A stretch of DNA of 5,699 nucleotides from Chloroflexi bacterium RBG_13_51_18. GTDB taxonomy: Bacteria; Chloroflexota; Dehalococcoidia; Dehalococcoidales; RBG-16-60-22. The stretch is from the NCBI GenBank assembly GCA_001796495.1, contig MGMR01000033.1, forward strand, positions 1 to 5,699, in the 5' to 3' direction. This document shows positions 1-4,442 of this stretch, one piece after another. Position numbers and translations under genes: made by a program. The stretch's first letter is position 1, and each line of letters opens with the position of its first letter. The notes below the pieces were generated by a model that was given only the letters and a program-made list of their open reading frames with translations, did not search any database and was not told the DNA's origin.

Positions 1-50
1 GTGCAGTAATGTATTTAGCTTAGCCGTACTAATGGCCGAGGGCTTGACCT
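1..50 (+). rRNA. 23S ribosomal RNA, 3' end (partial)
   Basis: The first ~50 bases match the conserved 3' terminus of bacterial 23S rRNA: a GCAGTAATG-type stretch, then GTACTAATGGCCGAGGG, ending in CTTGACCT, the segment that pairs with the 5' end of 23S to close helix 1. Most of the gene lies left of the window. The 3' end is placed by similarity to the usual terminus and may be off by a few bases. No 5S rRNA follows: only ~63 nt separate the 23S end from a strong terminator, too little for a ~118-nt 5S gene. The 5S gene must therefore be elsewhere, which is unusual for a bacterial rRNA operon. Confidence 0.93.
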
Positions 51-73
51 GTTTCAGGTTTGGTATTAGATAA

Positions 74-101
74 TTGACACTCAACAGTATTCAGTTAGAT
101 T
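74..101 (+). promoter_or_regulatory. Weak candidate sigma-70-like promoter in the 23S downstream spacer
   Basis: TTGACA at 74-79 is a perfect -35 hexamer. It is followed after 16 bp by TAGATT at 96-101, which matches 4 of 6 positions of TATAAT. A transcript would begin near 108, just before the terminator hairpin, and would reach the lipoprotein gene only by reading through it. The spacer is AT-rich, so a chance match is quite possible. It is listed because it is the only visible local promoter that could serve the lipoprotein gene. Confidence 0.22.
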
Positions 102-113
102 AAAGTAATAAAG

Positions 114-145
114 AAAGAGGCGTGTCATTACGCCTCTTTTTGTTT
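114..145 (+). terminator. Rho-independent terminator of the rRNA transcript
   Basis: A perfect 10-bp stem (AAAGAGGCGT at 114-123 with ACGCCTCTTT at 130-139) encloses the 6-nt loop gtcatt. A U-rich tail (TTTTTGTTT, 137-145) follows. It lies 64 nt after the 23S 3' end and most simply ends the rRNA operon transcript. The tail runs directly into the GGGGAGG ribosome binding site of the next gene, so terminator and translation start are nearly contiguous. Confidence 0.9.
131..145 (+). repeat. 15-bp direct repeat, copy 1 (3' arm and tail of the rRNA terminator)
   Basis: CGCCTCTTTTTGTTT at 131-145 recurs exactly at 608-622, on the other side of the lipoprotein gene. Copy 1 is the descending arm plus U-tract of the rRNA terminator. 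The two copies start 477 bp apart and bracket the lipoprotein gene. Confidence 0.85.
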
Positions 146-152
146 GGGGAGG
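146..152 (+). promoter_or_regulatory. Ribosome binding site of the lipoprotein gene (decides the start)
   Basis: GGGGAGG at 146-152 is followed by a 6-nt spacer and ATG at 159. The reading frame also opens at a TTG at 144, but that codon overlaps the Shine-Dalgarno sequence and has none of its own. ATG 159 is therefore the start. Confidence 0.85.
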
Positions 153-158
153 TATGCT

Positions 159-572
159 ATGAAGTATTTACAGGGTATCTTACTGGTTTTGCTGGTATTG
201 GGGAGCATCTGGCTTGGCGCTTGCCAGGCGGGGGGCGCGCAGATTGGGCTCCTGCAGGGTAGCGTGTCCATAGGGCCTATATGGCCAGTAGAGCAACCGG
301 GGCAAAACCAGCCGGTGCCGCCGGAAGTCTTTAGCACCAGGAAAATCCTGATTTATGATGCTTCTGGCAACAACTTAATACATGAAGTAAGTATTTATCA
401 GATAGACCAGACTGCCAATGGCTACTATGCTGTCCAGCTCGAAACCGGTACTTACACGGTAGATACGAATACCATGGGTATTGGCGGCGCCGGCAACCTG
501 CCCAAGCAGATAACAATATCTCCCGGTGAAACGGTGACTTTAAATATAGACATTGACACGGGTATAAGGTAG
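159..572 (+). CDS. Small secreted lipoprotein with a beta-sandwich-like domain
   Basis: A 137-residue protein with a classic type II signal peptide: MKYLQG, then a hydrophobic core at residues 7-19 and a lipobox L-G-A-C with the lipidated cysteine at residue 22. It should be anchored on the outer face of the cytoplasmic membrane. After a Gly-rich start comes a Pro-rich linker (about residues 37-55), then about 80 residues with alternating hydrophobic strands and turns, including a LETGTYTVDTN segment, NLPKQITISPGE and a TLNIDID end. This pattern resembles carboxypeptidase-regulatory-like or transthyretin-like beta-sandwich domains; the ...GTYTV... and ...ITISPGETVTLN... phrases are typical. 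There are no catalytic residues, so a binding or structural role is inferred and the substrate is unknown. The gene lies right behind the rRNA terminator with no intervening promoter space, so expression may depend on readthrough or on the weak promoter at 74-101. The next gene is convergent. Confidence 0.85.
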   Translation: MKYLQGILLVLLVLGSIWLGACQAGGAQIGLLQGSVSIGPIWPVEQPGQNQPVPPEVFSTRKILIYDASGNNLIHEVSIYQIDQTANGYYAVQLETGTYTVDTNTMGIGGAGNLPKQITISPGETVTLNIDIDTGIR

Positions 573-600
573 CTTAATAACTACAAAAATGAACCGCTGT

Positions 601-624
601 AAAAAGGCGCCTCTTTTTGTTTTT
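601..624 (+). terminator. Weak terminator-like hairpin between convergent genes
   Basis: AAAAAG (601-606) can pair with CTTTTT (613-618) around a 6-nt loop, followed by GTTTTT. The stem is short and five of its six pairs are A-U, so it is weak. It lies 28 nt after the lipoprotein stop and 12 nt beyond the stop of the convergent zinc-finger-like gene, so it could serve either direction. Its 3' half is copy 2 of the rRNA terminator repeat, but the matching 5' arm is largely lost. Confidence 0.4.
608..622 (+). repeat. 15-bp direct repeat, copy 2
   Basis: This is an exact copy of 131-145 (CGCCTCTTTTTGTTT). Here it is not part of a strong hairpin, because the upstream arm (AAAAAGG) is shortened. 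It could be a remnant of a duplicated rRNA terminator left when the lipoprotein gene arrived, or a coincidental reuse of terminator-like sequence. Confidence 0.8.
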
Positions 625-635
625 AGTGTGAAACA

Positions 636-926
636 CTATTTAGTAAACCCAATATTCGATTTACCATGTTCATCATGCCATTGAATAACAGGTATTATTA
701 GTAAATCTCCAATTACATTTATTCCATTTGTGGCTTTTGACTCTGTTATCGCAGCATTAATCTTTTCTTGACCACATTGTTCCCATGCCCAATATTTATG
801 ATCATTATCACTAGTTTTAATTTTTCCGGCTATATGTAATGACACTGCACGAGGACTAATAAAGGGTCTTCTACTACTGTTCAGTTTTGTATGACAGACA
901 GGGCATTGATATTTTATGTCTTTCAA
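636..926 (-). CDS. Small putative zinc-binding (C2H2/zinc-ribbon-like) protein, unknown function
   Basis: A 96-residue protein starting at a TTG codon (924-926), chosen because a strong AGGAGG lies 7 nt upstream and there is no ATG near the N-terminus. The N-terminus has a CPVCH knuckle (C8, C11, H12), followed by a Ser/Arg-rich stretch and SPRAVSLHIAGK with H31, then H43. C8, C11, H31 and H43 could form a single C2H2-type zinc site: the helix before H31 resembles the recognition helix of such fingers, though the spacings are longer than in the classic finger. One further Cys (C51) and two His (H84, H87) follow. The C-terminal half (NGINVIGDLLIIPVIQWHDE) looks like a short strand-rich segment and is not recognised. 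Base composition is about 34% GC over 661-900, well below the ~55% of the operon to the right, which suggests horizontal acquisition. The gene stands alone with its own promoter. A DNA-binding or nucleic-acid-associated role is possible but unproven. Confidence 0.72.
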   Translation of the reverse strand: MKDIKYQCPVCHTKLNSSRRPFISPRAVSLHIAGKIKTSDNDHKYWAWEQCGQEKINAAITESKATNGINVIGDLLIIPVIQWHDEHGKSNIGFTK

Positions 927-933
927 TATAATA

Positions 934-939
934 CCTCCT
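934..939 (-). promoter_or_regulatory. Ribosome binding site selecting a TTG start
   Basis: On the minus strand GAGGAGG lies upstream of the TTG at 926, with AGGAGG at 939-934 and a 7-nt spacer TATTATA. This near-perfect site at the usual distance is the main argument that the small protein starts at a non-ATG codon. Confidence 0.8.
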
Positions 940-977
940 CTGGTAAGATGTTTTTATTTTCATAAATTATTCGGCAA

Positions 978-1006
978 AGTATAACACAAGAAATTAACAT
1001 AATCAA
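978..1006 (-). promoter_or_regulatory. Sigma-70-type promoter of the zinc-finger-like gene
   Basis: On the minus strand, TTGATT (1006-1001) and TATACT (983-978) are separated by exactly 17 bp. They match the -35 and -10 consensus at 4 and 5 of 6 positions. The predicted start is near 970-972, giving a leader of ~45 nt that carries the AGGAGG site. No operator-like palindrome overlaps the promoter. Confidence 0.6.
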
Positions 1007-1100
1007 TCAATTGGCTTAAAAAGGGTAGTCTTTAAAATTCTTCCCCTTTCACCTATTGCAAAGGGTTATGTCAATATACCAAAAGGGGGAGTAGCCTGCG

Positions 1101-1122
1101 GAGAGGGGCGCCAGCCCCTCTC
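1101..1122. repeat. 9-bp perfect hairpin within the palindromic element
   Basis: GAGAGGGGC (1101-1109) and GCCCCTCTC (1114-1122) enclose the 4-nt loop gcca. The stem is strong, but neither strand has a U-tract directly after it, so it is not a typical intrinsic terminator. On the minus strand it lies ~140 nt beyond the cupin stop and could still stabilise or end that transcript. Confidence 0.75.
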
Positions 1123-1132
1123 AACAAAAACT

Positions 1133-1188
1133 CCCCCTCTCCAAACAATAAATCACTGCTTAAAATAACGTTCCGTTTGGAGAGGGGG
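1133..1188. repeat. 14-bp perfect inverted repeat within the palindromic element
   Basis: CCCCCTCTCCAAAC (1133-1146) is the exact reverse complement of GTTTGGAGAGGGGG (1175-1188). The 28-nt loop is AT-rich. The right arm is followed by CAAGGGGGTAAGG. As RNA it would form a long stem on either strand. There is no downstream T-run on the plus strand, and on the minus strand the sequence after the stem is AGTTTTTGTTG, a modest U-rich stretch that could allow termination of the cupin transcript. Confidence 0.75.
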
Positions 1189-1260
1189 CAAGGGGGTAAG
1201 GTTCTCCCATACCAATACTTTTAGCTATGGGTTTAAAAAAGGATAAAAACCATCACTATA

Positions 1261-1617
1261 TCACTCCGCCAGCTTCATACCCGGCTTCTGCATACAAATG
1301 TGGGAAAATGAAGAATCTTTAGTCGCCCCGTGCCAGTGCACCTCCCCCGGCTCGATACAGACCACCGTGCCCGGCGTAACCGTCCTTTCCTCGTTTTTCG
1401 TGGCGACGATGCCCTTACCTTCCGTCACGTAAAGAATCTGCTCGTAGGTATGGACGTGGAAATTAAGCCTGGCTCCTGGCTGGAAAGTGACTAGTAGCAC
1501 GCTGAATCCCCCCGTGTCTTTGGCGCTGACTAATTCCTTCCTGTGTACCGGGCCTTTGTTAACGATTTCATCCTGTGTTGGGACGGCTTTTACATCTTTG
1601 CTATTAGTGATTATCAT
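1261..1617 (-). CDS. Small single-domain cupin protein
   Basis: A 118-residue protein made almost entirely of one cupin barrel. Motif 1 is PGARLNFHVHTYEQ (residues 47-60), with likely metal ligands H54, H56 and Q60 (or E59), and is followed by ILYVTEGKG. Motif 2 is PGTVVCIEPGEVHWHGA (82-98), with the PxGxxH signature giving H94 as the fourth ligand. Such proteins bind a divalent metal and act as small dioxygenases, isomerases, decarboxylases or sensors; the sequence does not say which. The ATG at 1617 is preferred over an in-frame TTG at 1632, because the AGGAGG site lies between them. It begins 31 bp after the dehydrogenase stop on the same strand, so the two are almost surely co-transcribed, and a role in the same small-molecule conversion is a reasonable inference. 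It is the last gene of the unit; the palindromic element lies beyond it. Confidence 0.88.
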   Translation of the reverse strand: MIITNSKDVKAVPTQDEIVNKGPVHRKELVSAKDTGGFSVLLVTFQPGARLNFHVHTYEQILYVTEGKGIVATKNEERTVTPGTVVCIEPGEVHWHGATKDSSFSHICMQKPGMKLAE

Positions 1618-1621
1618 TTTT

Positions 1622-1627
1622 CCTCCT
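1622..1627 (-). promoter_or_regulatory. Ribosome binding site of the cupin gene (decides the start)
   Basis: AGGAGG (1627-1622 on the minus strand) is followed by AAAA and ATG at 1617. The open frame extends to a TTG at 1632 that would place this site inside the coding sequence, so the shorter product is preferred. The 4-nt spacing is on the short side. Confidence 0.8.
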
Positions 1628-1648
1628 GACAACTTAAATTATTTACTT

Positions 1649-2536
1649 CTAAAGCGTGCGCACCTTAACGCCGCACTCTTTCTCTAGGGGCAGGATAACG
1701 GCATCGACCCCCTTGTCTATAAAGCCGGCCGCGATGGTATCCTGAAGGTCTTTTTTCACAGTTTCGCCGACCGGCAGCGGCACCTTATATTCCTTCCCCA
1801 GGTCGAGCGCCAGCCCGATGTCCTTGTAGGCCAGGCCGACCCTGAAGCCGGGCTCGAAGTTGCCTTTAAAGGTAGTATTGGGAAATTGCTGCATGCACCA
1901 GTTGTTGCCCGTGCTCATGGATACTATTTCCCATAGCGTCTGTGGGTCGATGCCCGCCTTAACCCCCAGGACGAAGCCCTCGGCGGATATTGAATTACAG
2001 GCCAGCGATATCAGGTTGTTGACCAGTTTGCAGATGTTGCCGCAGCCAGCATCGCCCACGGGAAATATCTTCTTGCCCATCGTCAGCAGGACGTCGCGGA
2101 TTTTTTCCATAGCGGCTGTATCGCCGCCTACCATTATGGCTAAAGTGCCGGCGTCTGCGCCTTTCGTCCCGCCGCTTACGGGGGCGTCGAGTACCGTCAC
2201 GCCGGCTTTTTTAGCGTCCGCGGCAATTTTCCTGATGGTTGAGGGGGAGTTGGTGCTCATGTCCACGTAGATATCGCCCTTTTTCCACCCTTTACTAAGC
2301 CCGCTGTCGCCATAAACCATTTCTTCGATGTTCTGCGGGGTCGGCAGGCTGGAAAAGACCAGTTCACATGATTTCGCCACCTCTTTAGGCGAATTGCTCC
2401 ATTTGGCGCCTTTTTCCAATAGCGGAACGGCGGCTTCTTTCTTCAAATCATGAATGGTCAAATCATATCCGGCTTCCAGTATGCGCCGGGACATATGCCT
2501 CCCCATTTGCCCGATGCCGATAAAACCTATTTTCAT
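1649..2536 (-). CDS. Beta-hydroxyacid dehydrogenase (3-hydroxyisobutyrate dehydrogenase family)
   Basis: A 295-residue protein, the usual length for the family that includes 3-hydroxyisobutyrate dehydrogenase, tartronate semialdehyde reductase and related NAD(P)-dependent enzymes. The N-terminal Rossmann fold starts with GFIGIGQMG (residues 4-12). D30 at the end of the second strand hints at NAD(H) rather than NADP(H), though this is an inference. The substrate signature DAPVSGGTKGADAGTLA (118-133, S121 and the following glycines) is intact. The catalytic lysine is K170 in GNICKLVNN, with N174 beside it; the C-terminal all-alpha domain carries KDIGLALDLG (238-247), a conserved substrate/cofactor contact. 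It should reversibly oxidise a short beta-hydroxy acid to the semialdehyde or keto acid in the cytoplasm; the exact substrate cannot be read from sequence. It starts at ATG with GGAGGT 4 nt upstream. It lies 57 bp after the Kef-type gene and 31 bp before the cupin gene, all on one strand. Confidence 0.93.
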   Translation of the reverse strand: MKIGFIGIGQMGRHMSRRILEAGYDLTIHDLKKEAAVPLLEKGAKWSNSPKEVAKSCELVFSSLPTPQNIEEMVYGDSGLSKGWKKGDIYVDMSTNSPSTIRKIAADAKKAGVTVLDAPVSGGTKGADAGTLAIMVGGDTAAMEKIRDVLLTMGKKIFPVGDAGCGNICKLVNNLISLACNSISAEGFVLGVKAGIDPQTLWEIVSMSTGNNWCMQQFPNTTFKGNFEPGFRVGLAYKDIGLALDLGKEYKVPLPVGETVKKDLQDTIAAGFIDKGVDAVILPLEKECGVKVRTL

Positions 2537-2572
2537 AAAAACCTCCGATGTTGATAATAATTTGGGGCAGGA

Positions 2573-2602
2573 GGGGAGTAAAAATTCTCTTTATCACTCC
2601 CC
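2573..2602. repeat. Intercistronic inverted repeat overlapping the antiporter stop codon
   Basis: GGGGAGT (2573-2579) and ACTCCCC (2596-2602) form a 7-bp stem with a 16-nt A/T-rich loop. The right arm includes the last codons and part of the stop of the antiporter gene. On the transcribed (minus) strand no U-tract follows the stem, so it is unlikely to be a full terminator. It may be an mRNA-stabilising or partial attenuating structure between the antiporter and the dehydrogenase. Confidence 0.45.
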
Positions 2603-4306
2603 CTTTTTCTCCACCGTCCGCTCTTCACGCAGCCTGTTCAAGACGTATTGAATATCCGTGCTGCTCATCCCGAAGCGGTGCAGCGTATGCCGTATCATTT
2701 CCAGGCTGCCCTCGAAGTACGGCAAAACCAGCTCCGTTACCCCCATTCCCTTTAAAAGCTCCACGTCTCTCTCACGATGGACGCGGGCGACGATATCCAG
2801 CTTGGGATTGATACTCAAAGCGTTGCGGGCGGTGAGTTCTTCCGCCACGTAGTCCGGGATGGTGCAGAGCAGGACGCGGGCTTTATCCAGCGAGGCGTGG
2901 GCGAGTATCTCCGGATTGCTGGCGTCGCCATAAATGCAGGGGATGCTATGCGCCCGCAGTTCTGAAATAACCGTGGGGTCAAGGTCGATGACGAGATAGG
3001 AAAACCTCTGTTTTTCCAGCGCTCCGGCAATCCGTTTGCCCATATCGCCGTAGCCGCAGATAACCGCGTGGCGTGATAGTTCCAGTCCCTGAATATGTAA
3101 ATCGGGGTCGATTCGCCCGGTCAGCTGCCGCGCGAACCACGGCTTCTGGCTCAACCAGCGATAAAGGAAAGAGTTCAGGTTCATCGCGAAGGGCGTCAGA
3201 AACATAGTGACGATGGCTGCGGCTACTATCAGGTGATAGAAATTATCGGAAAATATCCCTGCCTGTTTACCCATTATCGCCAGTATAAAGCTGAACTCGC
3301 CGATGTTTATCAGTCCCGTCCCCACCATCAGCACCGTCTTGTGGCCGTAGCCGAAAAATCGAGTTATTCCCGAGCAGATAACGAATTTTATCAGTATCAC
3401 CGCCGCCGCCACGGTGCCTATCGTGCTTAAATGATTTAGGATATAATTTCTATCTGCCACCAACCCCAGGGCAACGAAGAACAGGGCGGCAAACGTGTCG
3501 CGGAGCGGGAGGATATCCGCAAAAGCCTGCCGCGCGTAGCCGGACTGGCTCACCAGGAGACCGGCGGCGAACGCCCCGAAGGCCGCCGAAAGCCCCATAT
3601 AGTAGGTGCCGAAAGCCGCCGCCAGGCAGAGAACGATTACTGTGAGTAGAAATAGTTCCCGCGAGCGCTGCCCCGCCACCCTTTTCAGTATCCACGGCAT
3701 GAACCAGACGCCAAGCACAATCATCCCGACGATAAATCCAACCGCCTTCCCGAGGGCTATCCCCAGGGAAGCCCACAGTCCCCCCAGTTCCCCCGCCACC
3801 GCCGGTATGGCTACCATCATCGGCACGACGCTAAGGTCCTGCACCAGCAGGATGCCCAGCATGATCCGTCCGTGCACGGTATCGGTTTCTCCCCTTTCCA
3901 TGAGGAGCTTCAATACCACCATCGTGCTGCTTAAAGCGACGATAAAGCCGAAGAATATCGAGCCGGTATTCCCCAGGCCGACCAGCTTCCCCAGCCAGAA
4001 CCCCGCAAAAGCAGTAATGACAATCTGGGCAAGACCGCCGAGGATGGATATTTTCCCCAGCTTAAAAAGCTCTTTAAGTGATAACTCCAGGCCGATGGCG
4101 AACAAGAGGAGTACTACACCCACATTAGCGAGAGTTTCGATTGTCTGGCTGTCATGCACCAGTCCCAGCCCGAAGGGACCGACGGCGATACCGCCGGCTA
4201 AATACCCGAGAATTACCGGGAGACGCAGCCAGCGCGCCAGCATACCGCCGGCGATAGCCGTCACCAGGACTATAAGCAGGTCGAGCCCTATGTCCAGACC
4301 TTCCAT
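2594..4306 (-). CDS. Kef/YbaL-type monovalent cation:H+ antiporter with RCK (TrkA-N) domain
   Basis: A 570-residue CPA2-family transporter, close in length to E. coli YbaL and KefB/C. Residues ~8-380 form about 12 hydrophobic membrane segments, with family hallmarks: LPVILGYLAGGIAVGP (29-44), LLLFAIGLELSLKEL (66-80), SSTMVVLKLL (126-135), GILLVQDLSVVP (151-162) with the conserved Q156-D157 in the ion path, and FFVALGLVAD (276-285). After a linker, residues ~412-530 are a cytoplasmic RCK Rossmann domain: HAVICGYGDMG (413-423) as the dinucleotide glycine motif, the acidic strand end VIDLD (439-443), and YGDAS (459-463), features of NAD(H)-sensing gating. The tail of ~40 charged residues has no RCK-C domain. 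It should exchange K+ or Na+ for H+ across the cytoplasmic membrane, gated by nucleotide; the transported ion is not certain. It starts at ATG with AGGAG 6 nt upstream. It is the first gene of a probable three-gene unit with the dehydrogenase and cupin. Confidence 0.94.
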   Translation of the reverse strand: MEGLDIGLDLLIVLVTAIAGGMLARWLRLPVILGYLAGGIAVGPFGLGLVHDSQTIETLANVGVVLLLFAIGLELSLKELFKLGKISILGGLAQIVITAFAGFWLGKLVGLGNTGSIFFGFIVALSSTMVVLKLLMERGETDTVHGRIMLGILLVQDLSVVPMMVAIPAVAGELGGLWASLGIALGKAVGFIVGMIVLGVWFMPWILKRVAGQRSRELFLLTVIVLCLAAAFGTYYMGLSAAFGAFAAGLLVSQSGYARQAFADILPLRDTFAALFFVALGLVADRNYILNHLSTIGTVAAAVILIKFVICSGITRFFGYGHKTVLMVGTGLINIGEFSFILAIMGKQAGIFSDNFYHLIVAAAIVTMFLTPFAMNLNSFLYRWLSQKPWFARQLTGRIDPDLHIQGLELSRHAVICGYGDMGKRIAGALEKQRFSYLVIDLDPTVISELRAHSIPCIYGDASNPEILAHASLDKARVLLCTIPDYVAEELTARNALSINPKLDIVARVHRERDVELLKGMGVTELVLPYFEGSLEMIRHTLHRFGMSSTDIQYVLNRLREERTVEKKGE

Positions 4307-4340
4307 AATCTACTCCTCTGCGGTTGGGAGCATCTGTGTT

Positions 4341-4349
4341 ATTTTAGCA
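4341..4349 (-). promoter_or_regulatory. Extended -10 promoter candidate for the antiporter-dehydrogenase-cupin unit
   Basis: On the minus strand TGCTAAAAT (4349-4341) combines a TG dinucleotide one base before the hexamer TAAAAT (5 of 6 to consensus), as in extended -10 promoters. No good -35 lies at 16-18 bp, which is acceptable for this class. The predicted start near 4334 gives a leader of ~28 nt carrying the AGAGGAGT site. It is in the only sizeable gap upstream of the antiporter. Confidence 0.45.
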
Positions 4350-4442
4350 TGTATTTGTGTAAAAACGTACGAATAACGTAAGGATTTTTCCCTTTGGCAA
4401 GAAAAAAGGCAGGGTTGGCTCGAAGGTCTGTATTGAGGCCGG

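Larger units (their letters stand above)
1083..1208. repeat. GC-rich palindromic intergenic element, possibly miniature mobile (MITE/REP-like)
   Basis: About 126 bp in the gene-free 927-1260 stretch. It carries the 8-9-mer GAGAGGGG/CCCCTCTC four times: forward at 1101-1108 and 1181-1187, inverted at 1115-1122 and 1134-1141. It forms a 9-bp hairpin (1101-1122) and a perfect 14-bp inverted repeat (1133-1146 with 1175-1188). A third pairing, GGGGGAGT (1085-1092) with ACTCCCCC (1130-1137), excludes the 14-bp stem. The 7-mer ATACCAA occurs immediately on both sides (1076-1082 and 1209-1215) and could be a target-site duplication. The ends show a partial inverted match (GGGAG.A.C.T). There is no coding capacity. 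GC-rich sequence in an AT-rich spacer suggests insertion. Mobility is inference; copies elsewhere in the genome would be needed to show it. Confidence 0.55.

Noticed and set aside
128..337. Cys/Pro-rich 69-codon frame on the - strand
   Set aside because: It overlaps the terminator and the lipoprotein's signal peptide and linker; its cysteines come from reading GC-rich linker codons backwards.
1044..1065. Hairpin CCCTTT / AAAGGG with a 10-nt loop
   Set aside because: The stem has only 6 bp and a long loop. On the minus strand it is followed by GGAAGAATTTT rather than a real U-tract, so it is not supported as a terminator.
1085..1200. CRISPR array
   Set aside because: The repeated GAGAGGGG units are short, irregularly spaced and in alternating orientation; there are no regular spacers and no cas genes.
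1225..1256. Imperfect inverted repeat after the cupin stop (ATGGGTTT / AAAACCAT)
   Set aside because: It needs a bulge, and the poly-T on the transcribed strand lies in the loop rather than after the stem, so a terminator call is not justified.
1860..2270. 136-codon open frame on the + strand
   Set aside because: It is antisense to the dehydrogenase gene, whose catalytic and cofactor motifs are complete; no supporting start site.
3450..3776. 108-codon open frame on the - strand
   Set aside because: It lies within the antiporter gene in another frame, is Gly/Arg-rich, and disrupts no feature of the intact 570-residue protein. It does not mark a frameshift.
3606..4376. 256-codon open frame on the + strand
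   Set aside because: It is antisense to the Kef-type antiporter, Pro/Ser/Thr/Arg-rich without domain features; a shadow of the membrane-protein gene.
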